From assembly GCA_016926805.1 (NCBI GenBank), contig JAFGNV010000061.1, positions 1 through 52,542 of the forward strand: a DNA stretch of 52,542 nucleotides. The letters are read 5' to 3'. Positions 40,968 through 49,939 of this stretch are shown here, piece after piece (position 1 is the first letter of the stretch; each line of letters starts with the position of its first letter). The translations under genes and the position numbers were made by a program. The DNA comes from Anaerolineae bacterium (GTDB lineage Bacteria > Chloroflexota > Anaerolineae > 4572-78 > J111). The notes under the pieces are model-generated. The model made no database searches, was not told the DNA's origin, and saw only the letters and a program-made list of their open reading frames with translations.

Positions 40968-41174
40968 ATGGCTACTAATGGAACCCTTAAATTAATTAAA
41001 TCTAAAAATGGACACAAGCCGCGGCCCAAGAAGTCACCTGTTCTGACTCCGGCTGAAACGGCCGAGGCCGCGCGTTTCAAAGCTTTGACCGCCGCCAGGG
41101 CGGCGCGACAGGCCATGCTTTACCGGATTATGGCCGAGTTTGAGGAACTGGATCAAACTTCCCCGGCAGCATAA
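40968..41174 (+). CDS. Small basic hypothetical protein between murC and murB
   Basis: Unrecognised 68-aa protein starting MATNGTLKLIKSKNGHKPRP, with a basic N terminus and an Ala-rich helix (ETAEAARFKALTAARAARQA). GAAAGGAG lies 7-8 bases before the ATG at 40968, a strong ribosome site. It is the second small unknown gene in the cluster. Confidence 0.6.
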   Translation: MATNGTLKLIKSKNGHKPRPKKSPVLTPAETAEAARFKALTAARAARQAMLYRIMAEFEELDQTSPAA

Positions 41175-41224
41175 CCTGGCCCGGCGGCTGAAGAACAGCA
41201 TTGGCTGTTTTGGAGATATGTAGG

Positions 41225-41246
41225 ATGGCGGCATTTCTATGCCGCC
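41225..41246 (+). promoter_or_regulatory. Hairpin before murB
   Basis: GGCGGCAT-TTCT-ATGCCGCC, a perfect 8-bp stem, contains the furthest upstream in-frame ATG of murB. There is no T-run. Because this ATG would be locked in the stem, a downstream start for murB is more likely. Confidence 0.5.
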
Positions 41247-41334
41247 CGCTGACGCACGGGTTGCGCCAGCTACCGTCCAAAAAATTGGATCTGCTGAGTC
41301 TCTGCGGCAAATCTATGTAACAGGGAGCAATATT

Positions 41335-42270
41335 TTGCCTCTAGAATCATTTCTGGCGGCGCTGACCACGACGTTTGGCGACAGGCCCCGGCGTAACGAG
41401 CCAATGTTGAACCATACCACGCTGCGGCTTGGCGGCCCGGCGGAGGTGTGGCTGCCGGTGGAAAACATTGCTGAGTTGGTCACCGCCGTTAACCTGGCCC
41501 GGCAGCATCAGGTTCCTCTGCTTGTGCTGGGAGGCGGGGCCAACTTGCTCATCGGCGATGCGGGTATTGGGGGTGTGGTCATCCAAAATCGAAGCAGCCG
41601 CGTCGAGTTTCCGCCACAACCAAAGAGCGAGTCGGAGCAGGTGGCCAAGGTGGTGGCGGATAGCGGGGTTCTTTTGCCCAACTTCGCCCGTCGCTGTGCC
41701 CGGCGGGGTCTGAGTGGCTTGGAATGGGCGGTTGGAGTGCCGGGTACCATCGGCGGGGCGGTGGTCAACAATGCCGGGGCTTACGGGAGCGACATGGCTC
41801 ACAGCCTGGTACGGGCTGAATTGCTCTCGCCGGATGGTGAGCAAGTATGGCAGCCGGTCGGCTGGTTTGATTATGATTATCGTACTTCAAAGCTGAAGGG
41901 TCGGGAAAAGGGATGGATTGTTCTCAGAGCCGAACTGGAAATGGCTTTCGCCCCGGTGGCCGAAGTCAAAGCGCGGGTGGACATTTTCAACGCGCAGCGC
42001 CGGGCCAGCCAGCCGCCAGGGGCGACCAGTGGTAGTATGTTCAAAAACCCGCCCGGCGATTACGCCGGACGCTTGATTGAGGCCGCCGGGTTGAAAGGAC
42101 ACCGGCTTGGCCAGGCCCAGATTTCGCCGATTCATGCCAACTTCTTTCAAAACCTGGGCGGTGCTTCGGCGGCAGAAATACTCCGGTTGATCGAGATGGC
42201 GCAGGAAACGGTGAGAGCCAGATTTGGTGTTGAACTCGAATTAGAGATTGAGGTGATGGGTGAGTTCTAA
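41335..42270 (+). CDS. murB: UDP-N-acetylenolpyruvoylglucosamine reductase
   Basis: A 311-aa FAD-dependent enzyme reducing UDP-GlcNAc-enolpyruvate to UDP-MurNAc. Visible are [20 protein letters not shown], the FAD loop [40 protein letters not shown] with [27 protein letters not shown] with the catalytic Ser in SGSMFKNP, and [20 protein letters not shown]. The TTG at 41335 follows AGGGAG by seven bases. The ATG at 41239 would give 343 aa, but it sits in a hairpin and lacks a ribosome site. Confidence 0.93.
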   Translation: MPLESFLAALTTTFGDRPRRNEPMLNHTTLRLGGPAEVWLPVENIAELVTAVNLARQHQVPLLVLGGGANLLIGDAGIGGVVIQNRSSRVEFPPQPKSESEQVAKVVADSGVLLPNFARRCARRGLSGLEWAVGVPGTIGGAVVNNAGAYGSDMAHSLVRAELLSPDGEQVWQPVGWFDYDYRTSKLKGREKGWIVLRAELEMAFAPVAEVKARVDIFNAQRRASQPPGATSGSMFKNPPGDYAGRLIEAAGLKGHRLGQAQISPIHANFFQNLGGASAAEILRLIEMAQETVRARFGVELELEIEVMGEF

Positions 42271-43384
42271 GCGGAAGTTACGCGTTGGCGTGATTTTTGG
42301 CGGGCGCAGCGGCGAGCACGAGGTCAGTCTGACGTCGGCCAAAGGAGTCATGAACGCGATTGATAAAGATAAATATGAGGTAGTACCTATTGGTATTACC
42401 AAAGAAGGTAAATGGTTGACCGGCGGGGATGTACACCAACACTTGTTAGAGGCGGCTGTCGGGCATCCCATTCTGGCGGATCATATCAATCAGGCGAAGA
42501 CTTTGGCCGAAGAGACGGAAGCCGCGCTGGCCCTGGGTGTGACTGAAACCGGCCCGCTTGATGTGGTCTTTCCGGTGTTACACGGCACATTTGGCGAGGA
42601 CGGTACGGTGCAGGGCTTCTTTGAGTTGGTAGATGTGCCTTACGTTGGTGCGGGGGTGATGGCCAGCGCCGTGGGCATGGACAAAGCCATTGCCAAAGAT
42701 ATTCTTCGGGCGCACGGCCTGCCAATTGTCATTCATCGTGTGTTTCTGCGTAAGCAGTGGCACAGCAACCCGGAGGCCGTTATCGCCGAGTGTGAGGCCG
42801 CCATGCCGTATCCTATGTTTGTCAAACCGGCCAATCTGGGCAGCAGCGTGGGTATCCACAAGGCCAAAAACAAGGCCCAGTTACAGGCGGGGTTAAACGA
42901 TGCGGCCCGCTACGACCGCAAGTTGCTGGTGGAGCAGGGGATCGACGCCCGCGAGATAGAGGTAAGTGTGCTGGGCAATGATGACCCCATTGCCTCGCTG
43001 CCGGGGGAAATTATCCCCTCTAAAGAATTTTACAGTTATGCCGCCAAGTATCTTGAAAGTGATTCGGAGCTTTTGATTCCGGCTCCCATCAGCCCGGAAC
43101 ACACTGAGATAATTCAACAATTGGCCGTGCTGGCGTTTAAGGCTCTGGATTGCTCCGGCCTGGCTCGCTGCGATTTTTTACTGGAAAAGACAACCGGCGA
43201 GGTGTTTGTCAACGAGATCAACACCATGCCCGGTTTTACGCCCATCAGTATGTATCCCAAATTGTGGGAAGCCAGCGGACTTTCGTATAGTGAATTAATT
43301 GATCGGTTGATTGAATTGGCTATTGAACGGTTTGAGGATAAGCAGCAATCACAAACCACGTTTGATGTAAATACGGCGGAATGA
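42260..43384 (+). CDS. ddl: D-alanine--D-alanine ligase
   Basis: A 374-aa ATP-grasp ligase supplying D-Ala-D-Ala to MurF. Visible are [60 protein letters not shown], the ATP-grasp strand [20 protein letters not shown] and the metal-binding end [20 protein letters not shown]. The GTG start at 42260 overlaps the murB stop by 11 bp, so translation is coupled. Confidence 0.97.
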   Translation: MSSKRKLRVGVIFGGRSGEHEVSLTSAKGVMNAIDKDKYEVVPIGITKEGKWLTGGDVHQHLLEAAVGHPILADHINQAKTLAEETEAALALGVTETGPLDVVFPVLHGTFGEDGTVQGFFELVDVPYVGAGVMASAVGMDKAIAKDILRAHGLPIVIHRVFLRKQWHSNPEAVIAECEAAMPYPMFVKPANLGSSVGIHKAKNKAQLQAGLNDAARYDRKLLVEQGIDAREIEVSVLGNDDPIASLPGEIIPSKEFYSYAAKYLESDSELLIPAPISPEHTEIIQQLAVLAFKALDCSGLARCDFLLEKTTGEVFVNEINTMPGFTPISMYPKLWEASGLSYSELIDRLIELAIERFEDKQQSQTTFDVNTAE

Positions 43385-43393
43385 GAAGCCAAA

Positions 43394-44317
43394 ATGGACA
43401 GCCATAAACCGCGCCGTCGTCGGCGCCGTTCGGAGATGCGGTTGGGGGTAAAAACCATTAATTATGAAGCCACCGCCACCCAACCACGTCTCTCCATCGC
43501 CCCGGTGCTGAAAATCTGGCAAATGCGGGGCACCACCCGGCTGATTGGGCTGGTTACCCTGGCCATGCTGGGCTGGGCCGCGTACACCTTATTTACGGAA
43601 CCACGCTTTTTTGTAAACGGCGCGGAAATCCACGGTAATATCGCAATCTCGGCCCATGAGATTTATAGCGTCAGCGGGATTGATAACCAGAGCATTTTTT
43701 GGATAAACCCGGCAAAGGTGGTGAAAAGAATAACCAGTTTGCCCAACATCAAATCGGCCACCCTGTCGGTTACATTTCCGGCTAAAGTGGTGATTGAGCT
43801 GGTCGAGCGGCGGCCTGAGTTGTTGTGGCAAACCGGAGAAACCATCTGGTGGGTTGACGATGAAGGGATGATTGTGCCGCCCCGGGGTGATGTCAGCGGG
43901 ATGATGCGGATTATTGATGATGATTTGCAACCCCTGGAGCCGGGGTACCAGATAGACTCAACCATTGTCGAGGGCGCCCAGACATTGCGGATGCTGGTGC
44001 CCGATGTATCGGTGGTGCGTTATTCCCGGTCACAGGGCTTAACAGTGGCCACCCCCGAAGGCTGGCCGGTGTATCTTGGTGATGGTAGTGAGATCCGGGC
44101 CAAGTTGGTGGTCCTCACGGCATTGTTGGCTGATTTAGAGGATCGCAACCTCACCCCGGTTTTTATTGATGTGCGTGATCCCCTGCGGCCTTTTTACCGG
44201 CCGCAGTCGATCATTCATATCGGCCAGCCCGGCCAACGTCAACCCGCGTTGCAGCCTGCGCCGCAGCCTATCCAGGGGTCTCCGGCCGGTTTGGGCACGG
44301 CGCCCGTGCAACCGTGA
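43394..44317 (+). CDS. ftsQ: Cell division protein FtsQ/DivIB
   Basis: A 307-aa bitopic divisome protein. It has a basic cytoplasmic N terminus (DSHKPRRRRRRSEMR), one membrane helix (LIGLVTLAMLGWAAYTLF, about residues 50-68), a POTRA domain (FFVNGAEIHGNIAISAHEIY, then TLSVTFPAKVVIELVERRPE) and an FtsQ-type C-terminal domain. A Pro/Gln-rich end (RQPALQPAPQPIQGSPAG) is unusual. It starts 9 bp after ddl. Confidence 0.88.
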   Translation: MDSHKPRRRRRRSEMRLGVKTINYEATATQPRLSIAPVLKIWQMRGTTRLIGLVTLAMLGWAAYTLFTEPRFFVNGAEIHGNIAISAHEIYSVSGIDNQSIFWINPAKVVKRITSLPNIKSATLSVTFPAKVVIELVERRPELLWQTGETIWWVDDEGMIVPPRGDVSGMMRIIDDDLQPLEPGYQIDSTIVEGAQTLRMLVPDVSVVRYSRSQGLTVATPEGWPVYLGDGSEIRAKLVVLTALLADLEDRNLTPVFIDVRDPLRPFYRPQSIIHIGQPGQRQPALQPAPQPIQGSPAGLGTAPVQP

Positions 44318-44505
44318 CGATGGGGTATAGCGTTTGGGCATAGCGTATTGCGTAAAAAGTCCAACTATTCCGTAATACGAGGTAAGTTCTGGATTATCAA
44401 GAAAACTTTACCAAAATTTGGACAAGAATTTGTCTGAGTCGGCAAAATAAGGACTGATTAGCGCATAATTTTAAGGAAAAACACAATATGTCGTGGTATA
44501 ACCCC

Positions 44506-44534
44506 TTGCAAAATACTATATATTGTGGTACACT
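44506..44534 (+). promoter_or_regulatory. Predicted promoter for ftsA-ftsZ
   Basis: TTGCAA (44506-44511) and TACACT (44529-44534) with a 17-bp spacer lie 75 bp before ftsA in the otherwise gene-free 44318-44609 gap. This would give ftsAZ a promoter separate from the main cluster. Confidence 0.55.
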
Positions 44535-44609
44535 GAACTTTACCACTTACCACATTTATTGGGGGAAGAGCCAGCGCGACGCCAAAACATCCCAGAGAGG
44601 AGGCCCGGT

Positions 44610-45833
44610 GTGGACCGAACCGTTGTTGCCTTAGACGTAGGCACTACCAAAATCTGCACCCTGGTCGCCGAAGTTGGTCCTCCCCCGGAAAATGCCTTGC
44701 GGATTGTGGGTGTGGGCACGGTCCCGGCCAAGGGTATCCGTAAGGGTGTAGTGGTCAATGTGGCTGAGGTCACCACGGCCATTACCGAGTCTATTCAGCG
44801 GGCCGAACGGACCTCCGGTTACGAGATTGCCAGCGCGTATGTTGGTCTGGCTGGAGCGCATGTGAGCGCGATGAACAGCCGGGGAGTGGTCGCCATTAGC
44901 CGGGGTGACCGGGGTATTCGACCGGTGGATGTGGAACGGGCGCTCGAAGCGGCCCGGGCCATCGACATGCCGCATAACCGTGAAATCCTGCATATCATTC
45001 CTCGTGATTTTACGGTAGATGGTGATAGCGGGGTGCGTGACCCGCTTGGCATGCAGGCTTATCGGCTGGAAGTTGAGGCTCATATTGTTACTGGCTCTAC
45101 GCCATCTATTCGTAACTTGGTCAAGTGCGTGCAGAATGCCGGCATCTATATCGACGCCCTGGTCTTAGAGCCGCTGGCCTCTGGTGAAACTGCGTTGACT
45201 GATATTGAGCGCGAAATGGGGGTTGCCCTGGTTGATATTGGAGGGGGTACCACCGATATTGCTATTTTTATCGAAGGCAGTATTTGGCATACGGTGGTTT
45301 TACCCACCGGCGGTGAGCAAATTACCAACGATGTGGCGGTAGGGTTACGCACGCCCTTTAGTATGGCCGAAGAAATAAAAATCAAATATGGTCATGCCCT
45401 GCCCGATACTCTCATGCCGGAGGAGATGGTCAAAGTAAGCACGTTTGGCGAGGATGGACAGCAGCAGGTTCCGCGTCGTTTTCTGGCCGAAATTATCGAA
45501 GCCCGCGCCGAAGAGATGTTAGAGATGGTGCAGAAAGAAATCAAGCGGAGTGGGTATGATGGTTTATTGCCGGCAGGCGTGGTGTTATGCGGAGGTACGG
45601 CCGAATTGCCCGGCATTCGTGATTTAGCTCGGGAAGTGATTAATTTACCGGCCCGGATTGGTCAACCGCAAAACTTGCGCGGACTGGTTGACACCTTACA
45701 AAGTCCGGCTTTTGCAACCAGTGTGGGGTTGCTGGAATGGGGAATCAGACACGACCTACCCGCGCCGGTCCACCAGCCATCTTCCGGCCAGTTGAAAGTG
45801 CCGGGGTGGTTAAAGCCATTCTTACCCGGATAA
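44610..45833 (+). CDS. ftsA: Cell division protein FtsA
   Basis: A 407-aa actin-fold ATPase that tethers FtsZ to the membrane. Visible are the phosphate-1 region VVALDVGTTKICTLVAEVGP, the SHS2/1C domain with VGLAGAHVSAMNSRGVVAIS, phosphate-2 VALVDIGGGTTDIAIFIEGS, and the adenosine motif GVVLCGGTAELPGIRDLARE. The C-terminal SGQLKVPGWLKPFLPG resembles the amphipathic membrane helix. The start is the GTG at 44610 with AGGAGG six bases upstream. Confidence 0.96.
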   Translation: MDRTVVALDVGTTKICTLVAEVGPPPENALRIVGVGTVPAKGIRKGVVVNVAEVTTAITESIQRAERTSGYEIASAYVGLAGAHVSAMNSRGVVAISRGDRGIRPVDVERALEAARAIDMPHNREILHIIPRDFTVDGDSGVRDPLGMQAYRLEVEAHIVTGSTPSIRNLVKCVQNAGIYIDALVLEPLASGETALTDIEREMGVALVDIGGGTTDIAIFIEGSIWHTVVLPTGGEQITNDVAVGLRTPFSMAEEIKIKYGHALPDTLMPEEMVKVSTFGEDGQQQVPRRFLAEIIEARAEEMLEMVQKEIKRSGYDGLLPAGVVLCGGTAELPGIRDLAREVINLPARIGQPQNLRGLVDTLQSPAFATSVGLLEWGIRHDLPAPVHQPSSGQLKVPGWLKPFLPG

Positions 45834-45900
45834 TGCTTAACAATTAACGGTTAGAACATTAAACGAGAAATTGTTTAGGGTATGTTTAGGAGGACTCACG

Positions 45901-47058
45901 ATGGCAAATAACGGAAAAAATTTTATGACATCTCCTGAGAATTTTGCCCAAATAAAGGTCATTGGGGTTGGGGGTGGCGGCAGCAATGCCGTTAACCGCA
46001 TGATTGCCGAGGGACTGCGCGGCGTTGAGTTTATTGCCGTCAACACCGATGCCCAGGCCTTGTTGATGAGCGATGCGCCCCAGCGCATCCGCATCGGCGA
46101 CAAATTGACCCGGGGTTTGGGTGCGGGCGGCAATCCCGAAGTTGGTTCCAAAGCCGCCGAGGAGTCGGTGGAAGAGTTGGAAGATCTCTTACGTGGCACG
46201 GATATGGTTTTTGTGACCTGTGGGATGGGCGGCGGCACGGGTACCGGCGCGGCCCCGATCATTGCCGAGCTGGCCAAAAGCAATGGTGCCCTGACCGTAG
46301 GGGTTGTTACCCGACCGTTTACCTTCGAAGGCAGCCGCCGCCAGAATGTGGCCGTTGAAGGGATTGAGCGGCTCAAGGAAAAGGTTGACACCCTCATTGT
46401 CATTCCTAATGATCGCCTGCTGGAGATTGTCGATAAAAAGGCCAGCATGACCCAGGCCTTCCGCACTGCCGATGATGTGTTGCGCCAGGGCATTCAGGGT
46501 ATCTCTGAACTGATAACCGTGCCCGGTCTGATAAACCTAGACTTTGCCGATGTGCGCTCGATTATGAGCGGCGGCGGCACATCGTTGATGTCGGTGGGTG
46601 TGGCCGATGGTGAGAGTCGCGGGGTTGAAGCAGCGGAAAGCGCCGTGTCCTCCTCCCTGCTTGATGTCACGATTGACGGGGCGCAGGGCATTCTCTTTAA
46701 TGTGACCGGCGGCACCGACCTGAGCCTTTTTGAAGTGAATGAAGCCGCCGAGATTATCAAGCGCAAGGCTCATCCCGATGCCAACATCATCTTTGGGGCG
46801 GTTATTGATGAAAACCTCACCGATGAATTGCGGATTACCCTGATTGCCACCGGCTTTGATGCCGTGGCTCAGCGACGGCCTTATGTGGCTGGCAAGCGTC
46901 GCGAAAGAGACGCCAAAACAATTGTTTTCCCTCAGGAAAAAGTTAAAGAAACCTACGGGCGCGTTGAGTCTTCCCGTGAGGAGCCGGTTTACGATCCTGA
47001 GGATTTGGAAGTTCCGGCTTTTTTGCGCAAGCGAATGCAAAATCGTCGCGCGTCTTAA
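45901..47058 (+). CDS. ftsZ: Cell division protein FtsZ
   Basis: A 385-aa tubulin-like GTPase that forms the Z ring. Visible are [40 protein letters not shown], the tubulin signature [20 protein letters not shown] (about residues 108-127), [20 protein letters not shown] and the T7 loop region [20 protein letters not shown]. The C-terminal [14 protein letters not shown] matches the conserved peptide that binds FtsA. TAGGAGG precedes the ATG. A strong terminator follows, so it is the last gene of the cluster. Confidence 0.98.
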   Translation: MANNGKNFMTSPENFAQIKVIGVGGGGSNAVNRMIAEGLRGVEFIAVNTDAQALLMSDAPQRIRIGDKLTRGLGAGGNPEVGSKAAEESVEELEDLLRGTDMVFVTCGMGGGTGTGAAPIIAELAKSNGALTVGVVTRPFTFEGSRRQNVAVEGIERLKEKVDTLIVIPNDRLLEIVDKKASMTQAFRTADDVLRQGIQGISELITVPGLINLDFADVRSIMSGGGTSLMSVGVADGESRGVEAAESAVSSSLLDVTIDGAQGILFNVTGGTDLSLFEVNEAAEIIKRKAHPDANIIFGAVIDENLTDELRITLIATGFDAVAQRRPYVAGKRRERDAKTIVFPQEKVKETYGRVESSREEPVYDPEDLEVPAFLRKRMQNRRAS

Positions 47059-47070
47059 ATTAATAACATT

Positions 47071-47107
47071 TTTTGTAAGGGCGGGTTTTGGATCCAACCC
47101 TACAAAA
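47071..47107. repeat. Imperfect palindrome after ftsZ
   Basis: TTTTGTA and TACAAAA enclose AGGGC, then GGGTT-TTGGATCC-AACCC. The outer GTA/TAC and GGG/CCC pairs recall the palindromes at 2583 and 14148, but the resemblance is loose and this may be unrelated. Confidence 0.4.
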
Positions 47108-47207
47108 TCTAAAAGTCGACATCGTTTTCTGAAACTCTGTTGAAAGCGTTTCCTCCTATGGCCCGGGTGTGGCGGGTCAAAAAATACCACACACCGCATC
47201 CCCGCTG

Positions 47208-47242
47208 CGCCTCTGGTTTTCCCCAGCCAGAGGCGTTTTTTT
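47208..47242 (+). terminator. Intrinsic terminator of the dcw cluster
   Basis: CGCCTCTGG (47208-47216) pairs with CCAGAGGCG (47227-47235) around a 10-base loop and is followed by seven T residues. It is a strong intrinsic terminator after ftsZ. Confidence 0.92.
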
Positions 47243-47269
47243 ATTATGACCGACCCCCATTTTGTGGTG

Positions 47270-47298
47270 TTGACGGGGGGTATCAGGAGTTGTACAAT
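47270..47298 (+). promoter_or_regulatory. Predicted sigma-70 promoter of the response regulator
   Basis: TTGACG (47270-47275) and TACAAT (47293-47298) with exactly 17 bp between them, 27 bp before the ATG. Confidence 0.75.
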
Positions 47299-47325
47299 AT
47301 TTTTGAATGAACAAGGGAATTAGTA

Positions 47326-48654
47326 ATGAATGCTGCTCAACCGAATTCGTCAACTAAGGCCAGTATCCTGATTGTTGATGATACACCTGAGAATTTACAG
47401 TTGTTAACCCGGATATTGACGCGACAGGATTACGAAGTTCATCTGGCCCACAATGGACAAGCCGCCTTGGCCACCGCGCAATCAACTCACGCCGACTTGA
47501 TCCTGTTGGATATCTTGATGCCGGATATGGATGGTTATGACGTTTGCCTGCATTTGAAGGCAGATGAGCGAACCCGTGATATTCCGGTTATCTTTATTAC
47601 GGCCTTGGATCAAGTGATGGATAAGGTTAAAGCCTTTTCCGTGGGGGGAGTAGATTATATTACCAAACCGTTGCGGGTTGAAGAGGTTTTGGCTCGGGTT
47701 GAAACCCACCTGGCGCTAAAACGGCGCACCTATGAATTGGACCTGCTCAACCGGGTGGGTAGAGAACTTGCCGCAACTCACGACCTGCAACGCATTGCCG
47801 AACAGATCCAACAGACTGTCACCGAAATTGTGGGGGCAGCCGGTACCTCGGTTTGGCTCAAAGAACGGAAACGGGAGGAATGGCTGGCCTGTAAGGTAGC
47901 TTTTCAGCATGATGCCGACCATTACTGGACCGACTTGCGGGTACGTTTGGGCGAAGGGGTGGTGGGTTGGGTCGCCCAGACCGGCGAGAATGCCATCATT
48001 ACTCAGGCTTCGGCGGATTCTCGTTTTTTCTCCGGGATTGATGAACAGACCGGCTTTCAGACCCACTCACTGCTGGCTGTGCCCTTACGGGTCCGCGACA
48101 AGGTAATTGGGGTGTTAGAGGTGGTTAACAAACTGAGCGGCGACTTTGATATAAATGACCTTGAGCTGGTTGAAACTATTGCCGCTTCGGCTGCTATTGC
48201 CATTGATAATACCTGGCTGGTAGATGCCTTACACCAACACGCCGCCGACCTGGAACACAGTAACACCCAACTACACGAAGCCCTTAATAAGGTGAAACTC
48301 CTTAGCGGCCTGTTGCCTATTTGTAGCCATTGCAAAAAAATCCGCAACGACCGCGGCTACTGGGAGCAGGTTGAAATTTACATTGCCCAACACACCCAGG
48401 CCGAGTTTAGTCATGGTGTTTGCCCTGATTGTATGCAGCAGTATTATCCTGAATTGTATGAAAAATTGATCGAGCGCAGGCAGAATATCTGGCAGGTTTT
48501 GCAAAGTTTTGGCCGGGCCGATCTTGGCACCATTGCCGCGGAAGTGGGCTTGCCCGAATGTAATACCTTAAATCGGCTACAAGATATGGTAGAGGAGGGA
48601 CTGATAAAGCGTTTAGAGATCAGCGGACAAATTTTTTACGAGTTATCGAATTAG
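47326..48654 (+). CDS. Response regulator with GAF and Cys-rich C-terminal domains
   Basis: A 442-aa signalling protein. Residues ~12-130 are a receiver domain (ASILIVDDTPENLQLLTRIL, phospho-acceptor Asp in LILLDILMPDMDGYDV, Thr in IPVIFITALD, Lys in YITKPL). Residues ~140-300 are a GAF domain (WVAQTGENAIITQASADSRF). A coiled linker and a Cys-rich segment follow (LLPICSHCKKIRNDRGYWEQ, then FSHGVCPDC), a module often found at the end of such regulators, and then a small helical end that could bind DNA. No histidine-kinase or GGDEF domain is present. Its partner kinase is not in the window. Confidence 0.87.
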   Translation: MNAAQPNSSTKASILIVDDTPENLQLLTRILTRQDYEVHLAHNGQAALATAQSTHADLILLDILMPDMDGYDVCLHLKADERTRDIPVIFITALDQVMDKVKAFSVGGVDYITKPLRVEEVLARVETHLALKRRTYELDLLNRVGRELAATHDLQRIAEQIQQTVTEIVGAAGTSVWLKERKREEWLACKVAFQHDADHYWTDLRVRLGEGVVGWVAQTGENAIITQASADSRFFSGIDEQTGFQTHSLLAVPLRVRDKVIGVLEVVNKLSGDFDINDLELVETIAASAAIAIDNTWLVDALHQHAADLEHSNTQLHEALNKVKLLSGLLPICSHCKKIRNDRGYWEQVEIYIAQHTQAEFSHGVCPDCMQQYYPELYEKLIERRQNIWQVLQSFGRADLGTIAAEVGLPECNTLNRLQDMVEEGLIKRLEISGQIFYELSN

Positions 48655-48677
48655 TCAGTCATAGTCAGGCCTATCTT

Positions 48678-48706
48678 TTGACAAACTGAAACGATGCTTT
48701 TACTAT
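48678..48706 (+). promoter_or_regulatory. Predicted sigma-70 promoter of the peptidase gene
   Basis: TTGACA (48678-48683) with TACTAT (48701-48706) at 17 bp; an overlapping perfect TATAAT lies three bases later at 20-bp spacing. It is 35 bp before the ATG. Confidence 0.65.
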
Positions 48707-48740
48707 AATCCCAATTTGAGTCCAAGGAGAGGACCACCCC

Positions 48741-49820
48741 ATGAGTCGTTTGGAAAAATTTCGCCAGCAAATGGCTGAAGCAAATCTCGACGGTTTTCTG
48801 ATTACCCAGCCGGAAAACCGTCGTTATCTTTCTGGTTTTACCGGGAGCGCCGGTGTCCTCATAATTACCGCCGATAAACAGGTTTTGGCCACGGACTCGC
48901 GGTATTACGAACAGGTCCGGCAGCAGTGCCCCGCCTGGGAGTTGGTTGAAGTGGGTTACGATTTTGTCGAGAACATGCTGGAGTTGTTACGGAGTATGGG
49001 GCTGGGAGCGCGACGGGTTGGTTTTGAAGCCGGGGATGTCAGCGTGGCCACCTTGCATGCCTGGGAACGAGCCTTGCTGGGACGGCTGATTTTGGTCCAT
49101 GTTGATGGATTTGTGGAGCAGATGCGGATGCGCAAGGATGATACCGAACTTGCCAGCATCAAAAAGGCTATTACTCTGGCTGATGAGGCCTTTGCCCACG
49201 TCGCCGCCTGGATTCGGCCGGGGGTGACGGAGCGGCAAGTTGCCTGGGAATTGGAGAGCTACATGCGCATTCATGGCGCCGAGGCGGTTTCCTTTGCGCC
49301 GATTGTGGCCGCTGGTCCCAATAGCGCCAAACCTCACGCCGCGCCAACCGACCGGCCAATAAAAGTAGGCGAGCCGCTCATTATGGATTTTGGCAGTCTG
49401 GTCAATGGTTATTGCTCAGACATCACCCGTACCGTGTGTTTGGGCAGTCCCGCCGACGACAAATATATGAAGGTTTGGCATATTGTGTTAGAGGCCCAAC
49501 AGGTTGCGATCGAGGGTATCAAAGCCGGTGTGGAGGGGAATGTGGTGGACAAACTGGCCCGTGCGGTGATTGACGGGGCCGGGTACAAGGAGAATTTTGG
49601 ACACGGTTTGGGACACAGTTTGGGTTTGGCCATTCACGAGAATCCTCGCTTTAGCTACCTTTACAAAGAGGAAATTCCCGCGGGCGCGGTGATGACGGTT
49701 GAACCGGGAATTTATATCCCCGGTTGGGGTGGGGTGCGTCATGAAGATGTTGTTTTGGTGCAAGACGGAGGCGTTGAAATTTTGACGAGCGCGCCAAAAG
49801 AGGCGGTTATACAGCTATAA
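48741..49820 (+). CDS. pepQ: M24-family Xaa-Pro aminopeptidase
   Basis: A 359-aa metallopeptidase that releases N-terminal residues preceding proline in short peptides. It has a creatinase-like N domain (PENRRYLSGFTGSAGVLIIT) and a pita-bread catalytic domain with metal ligands in IMDFGSLVNGYCSDITRTVC (Asp pair), FGHGLGHSLGLAIHENPRFS (His), MTVEPGIYIPGWGGVRHEDV (Glu and Glu region). The length fits Xaa-Pro aminopeptidase or dipeptidase; the two are hard to separate by sequence. AAGGAGAGG precedes the ATG. Confidence 0.93.
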   Translation: MSRLEKFRQQMAEANLDGFLITQPENRRYLSGFTGSAGVLIITADKQVLATDSRYYEQVRQQCPAWELVEVGYDFVENMLELLRSMGLGARRVGFEAGDVSVATLHAWERALLGRLILVHVDGFVEQMRMRKDDTELASIKKAITLADEAFAHVAAWIRPGVTERQVAWELESYMRIHGAEAVSFAPIVAAGPNSAKPHAAPTDRPIKVGEPLIMDFGSLVNGYCSDITRTVCLGSPADDKYMKVWHIVLEAQQVAIEGIKAGVEGNVVDKLARAVIDGAGYKENFGHGLGHSLGLAIHENPRFSYLYKEEIPAGAVMTVEPGIYIPGWGGVRHEDVVLVQDGGVEILTSAPKEAVIQL

Positions 49821-49857
49821 AATGAGATGGAAATAATGATAACTTCAAAACGATGCC

Positions 49858-49886
49858 TTGCGCTAAACCCTCAAGTATGGTAATAT
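49858..49886 (+). promoter_or_regulatory. Predicted promoter of the membrane-protein gene
   Basis: TTGCGC (49858-49863) and TAATAT (49881-49886) with 17 bp between them, 53 bp before the ATG at 49940. Confidence 0.5.
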
Positions 49887-49939
49887 ACTATACATAAGAT
49901 TATGTTAAGGCGATGAGCGCCTCAAGTGAGGAGTTTGTT

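Noticed and set aside
41239..41334. ATG at 41239 as the murB start
   Set aside because: It is buried in a perfect 8-bp hairpin and has no ribosome site; the TTG at 41335 has AGGGAG at seven bases and fits family length.
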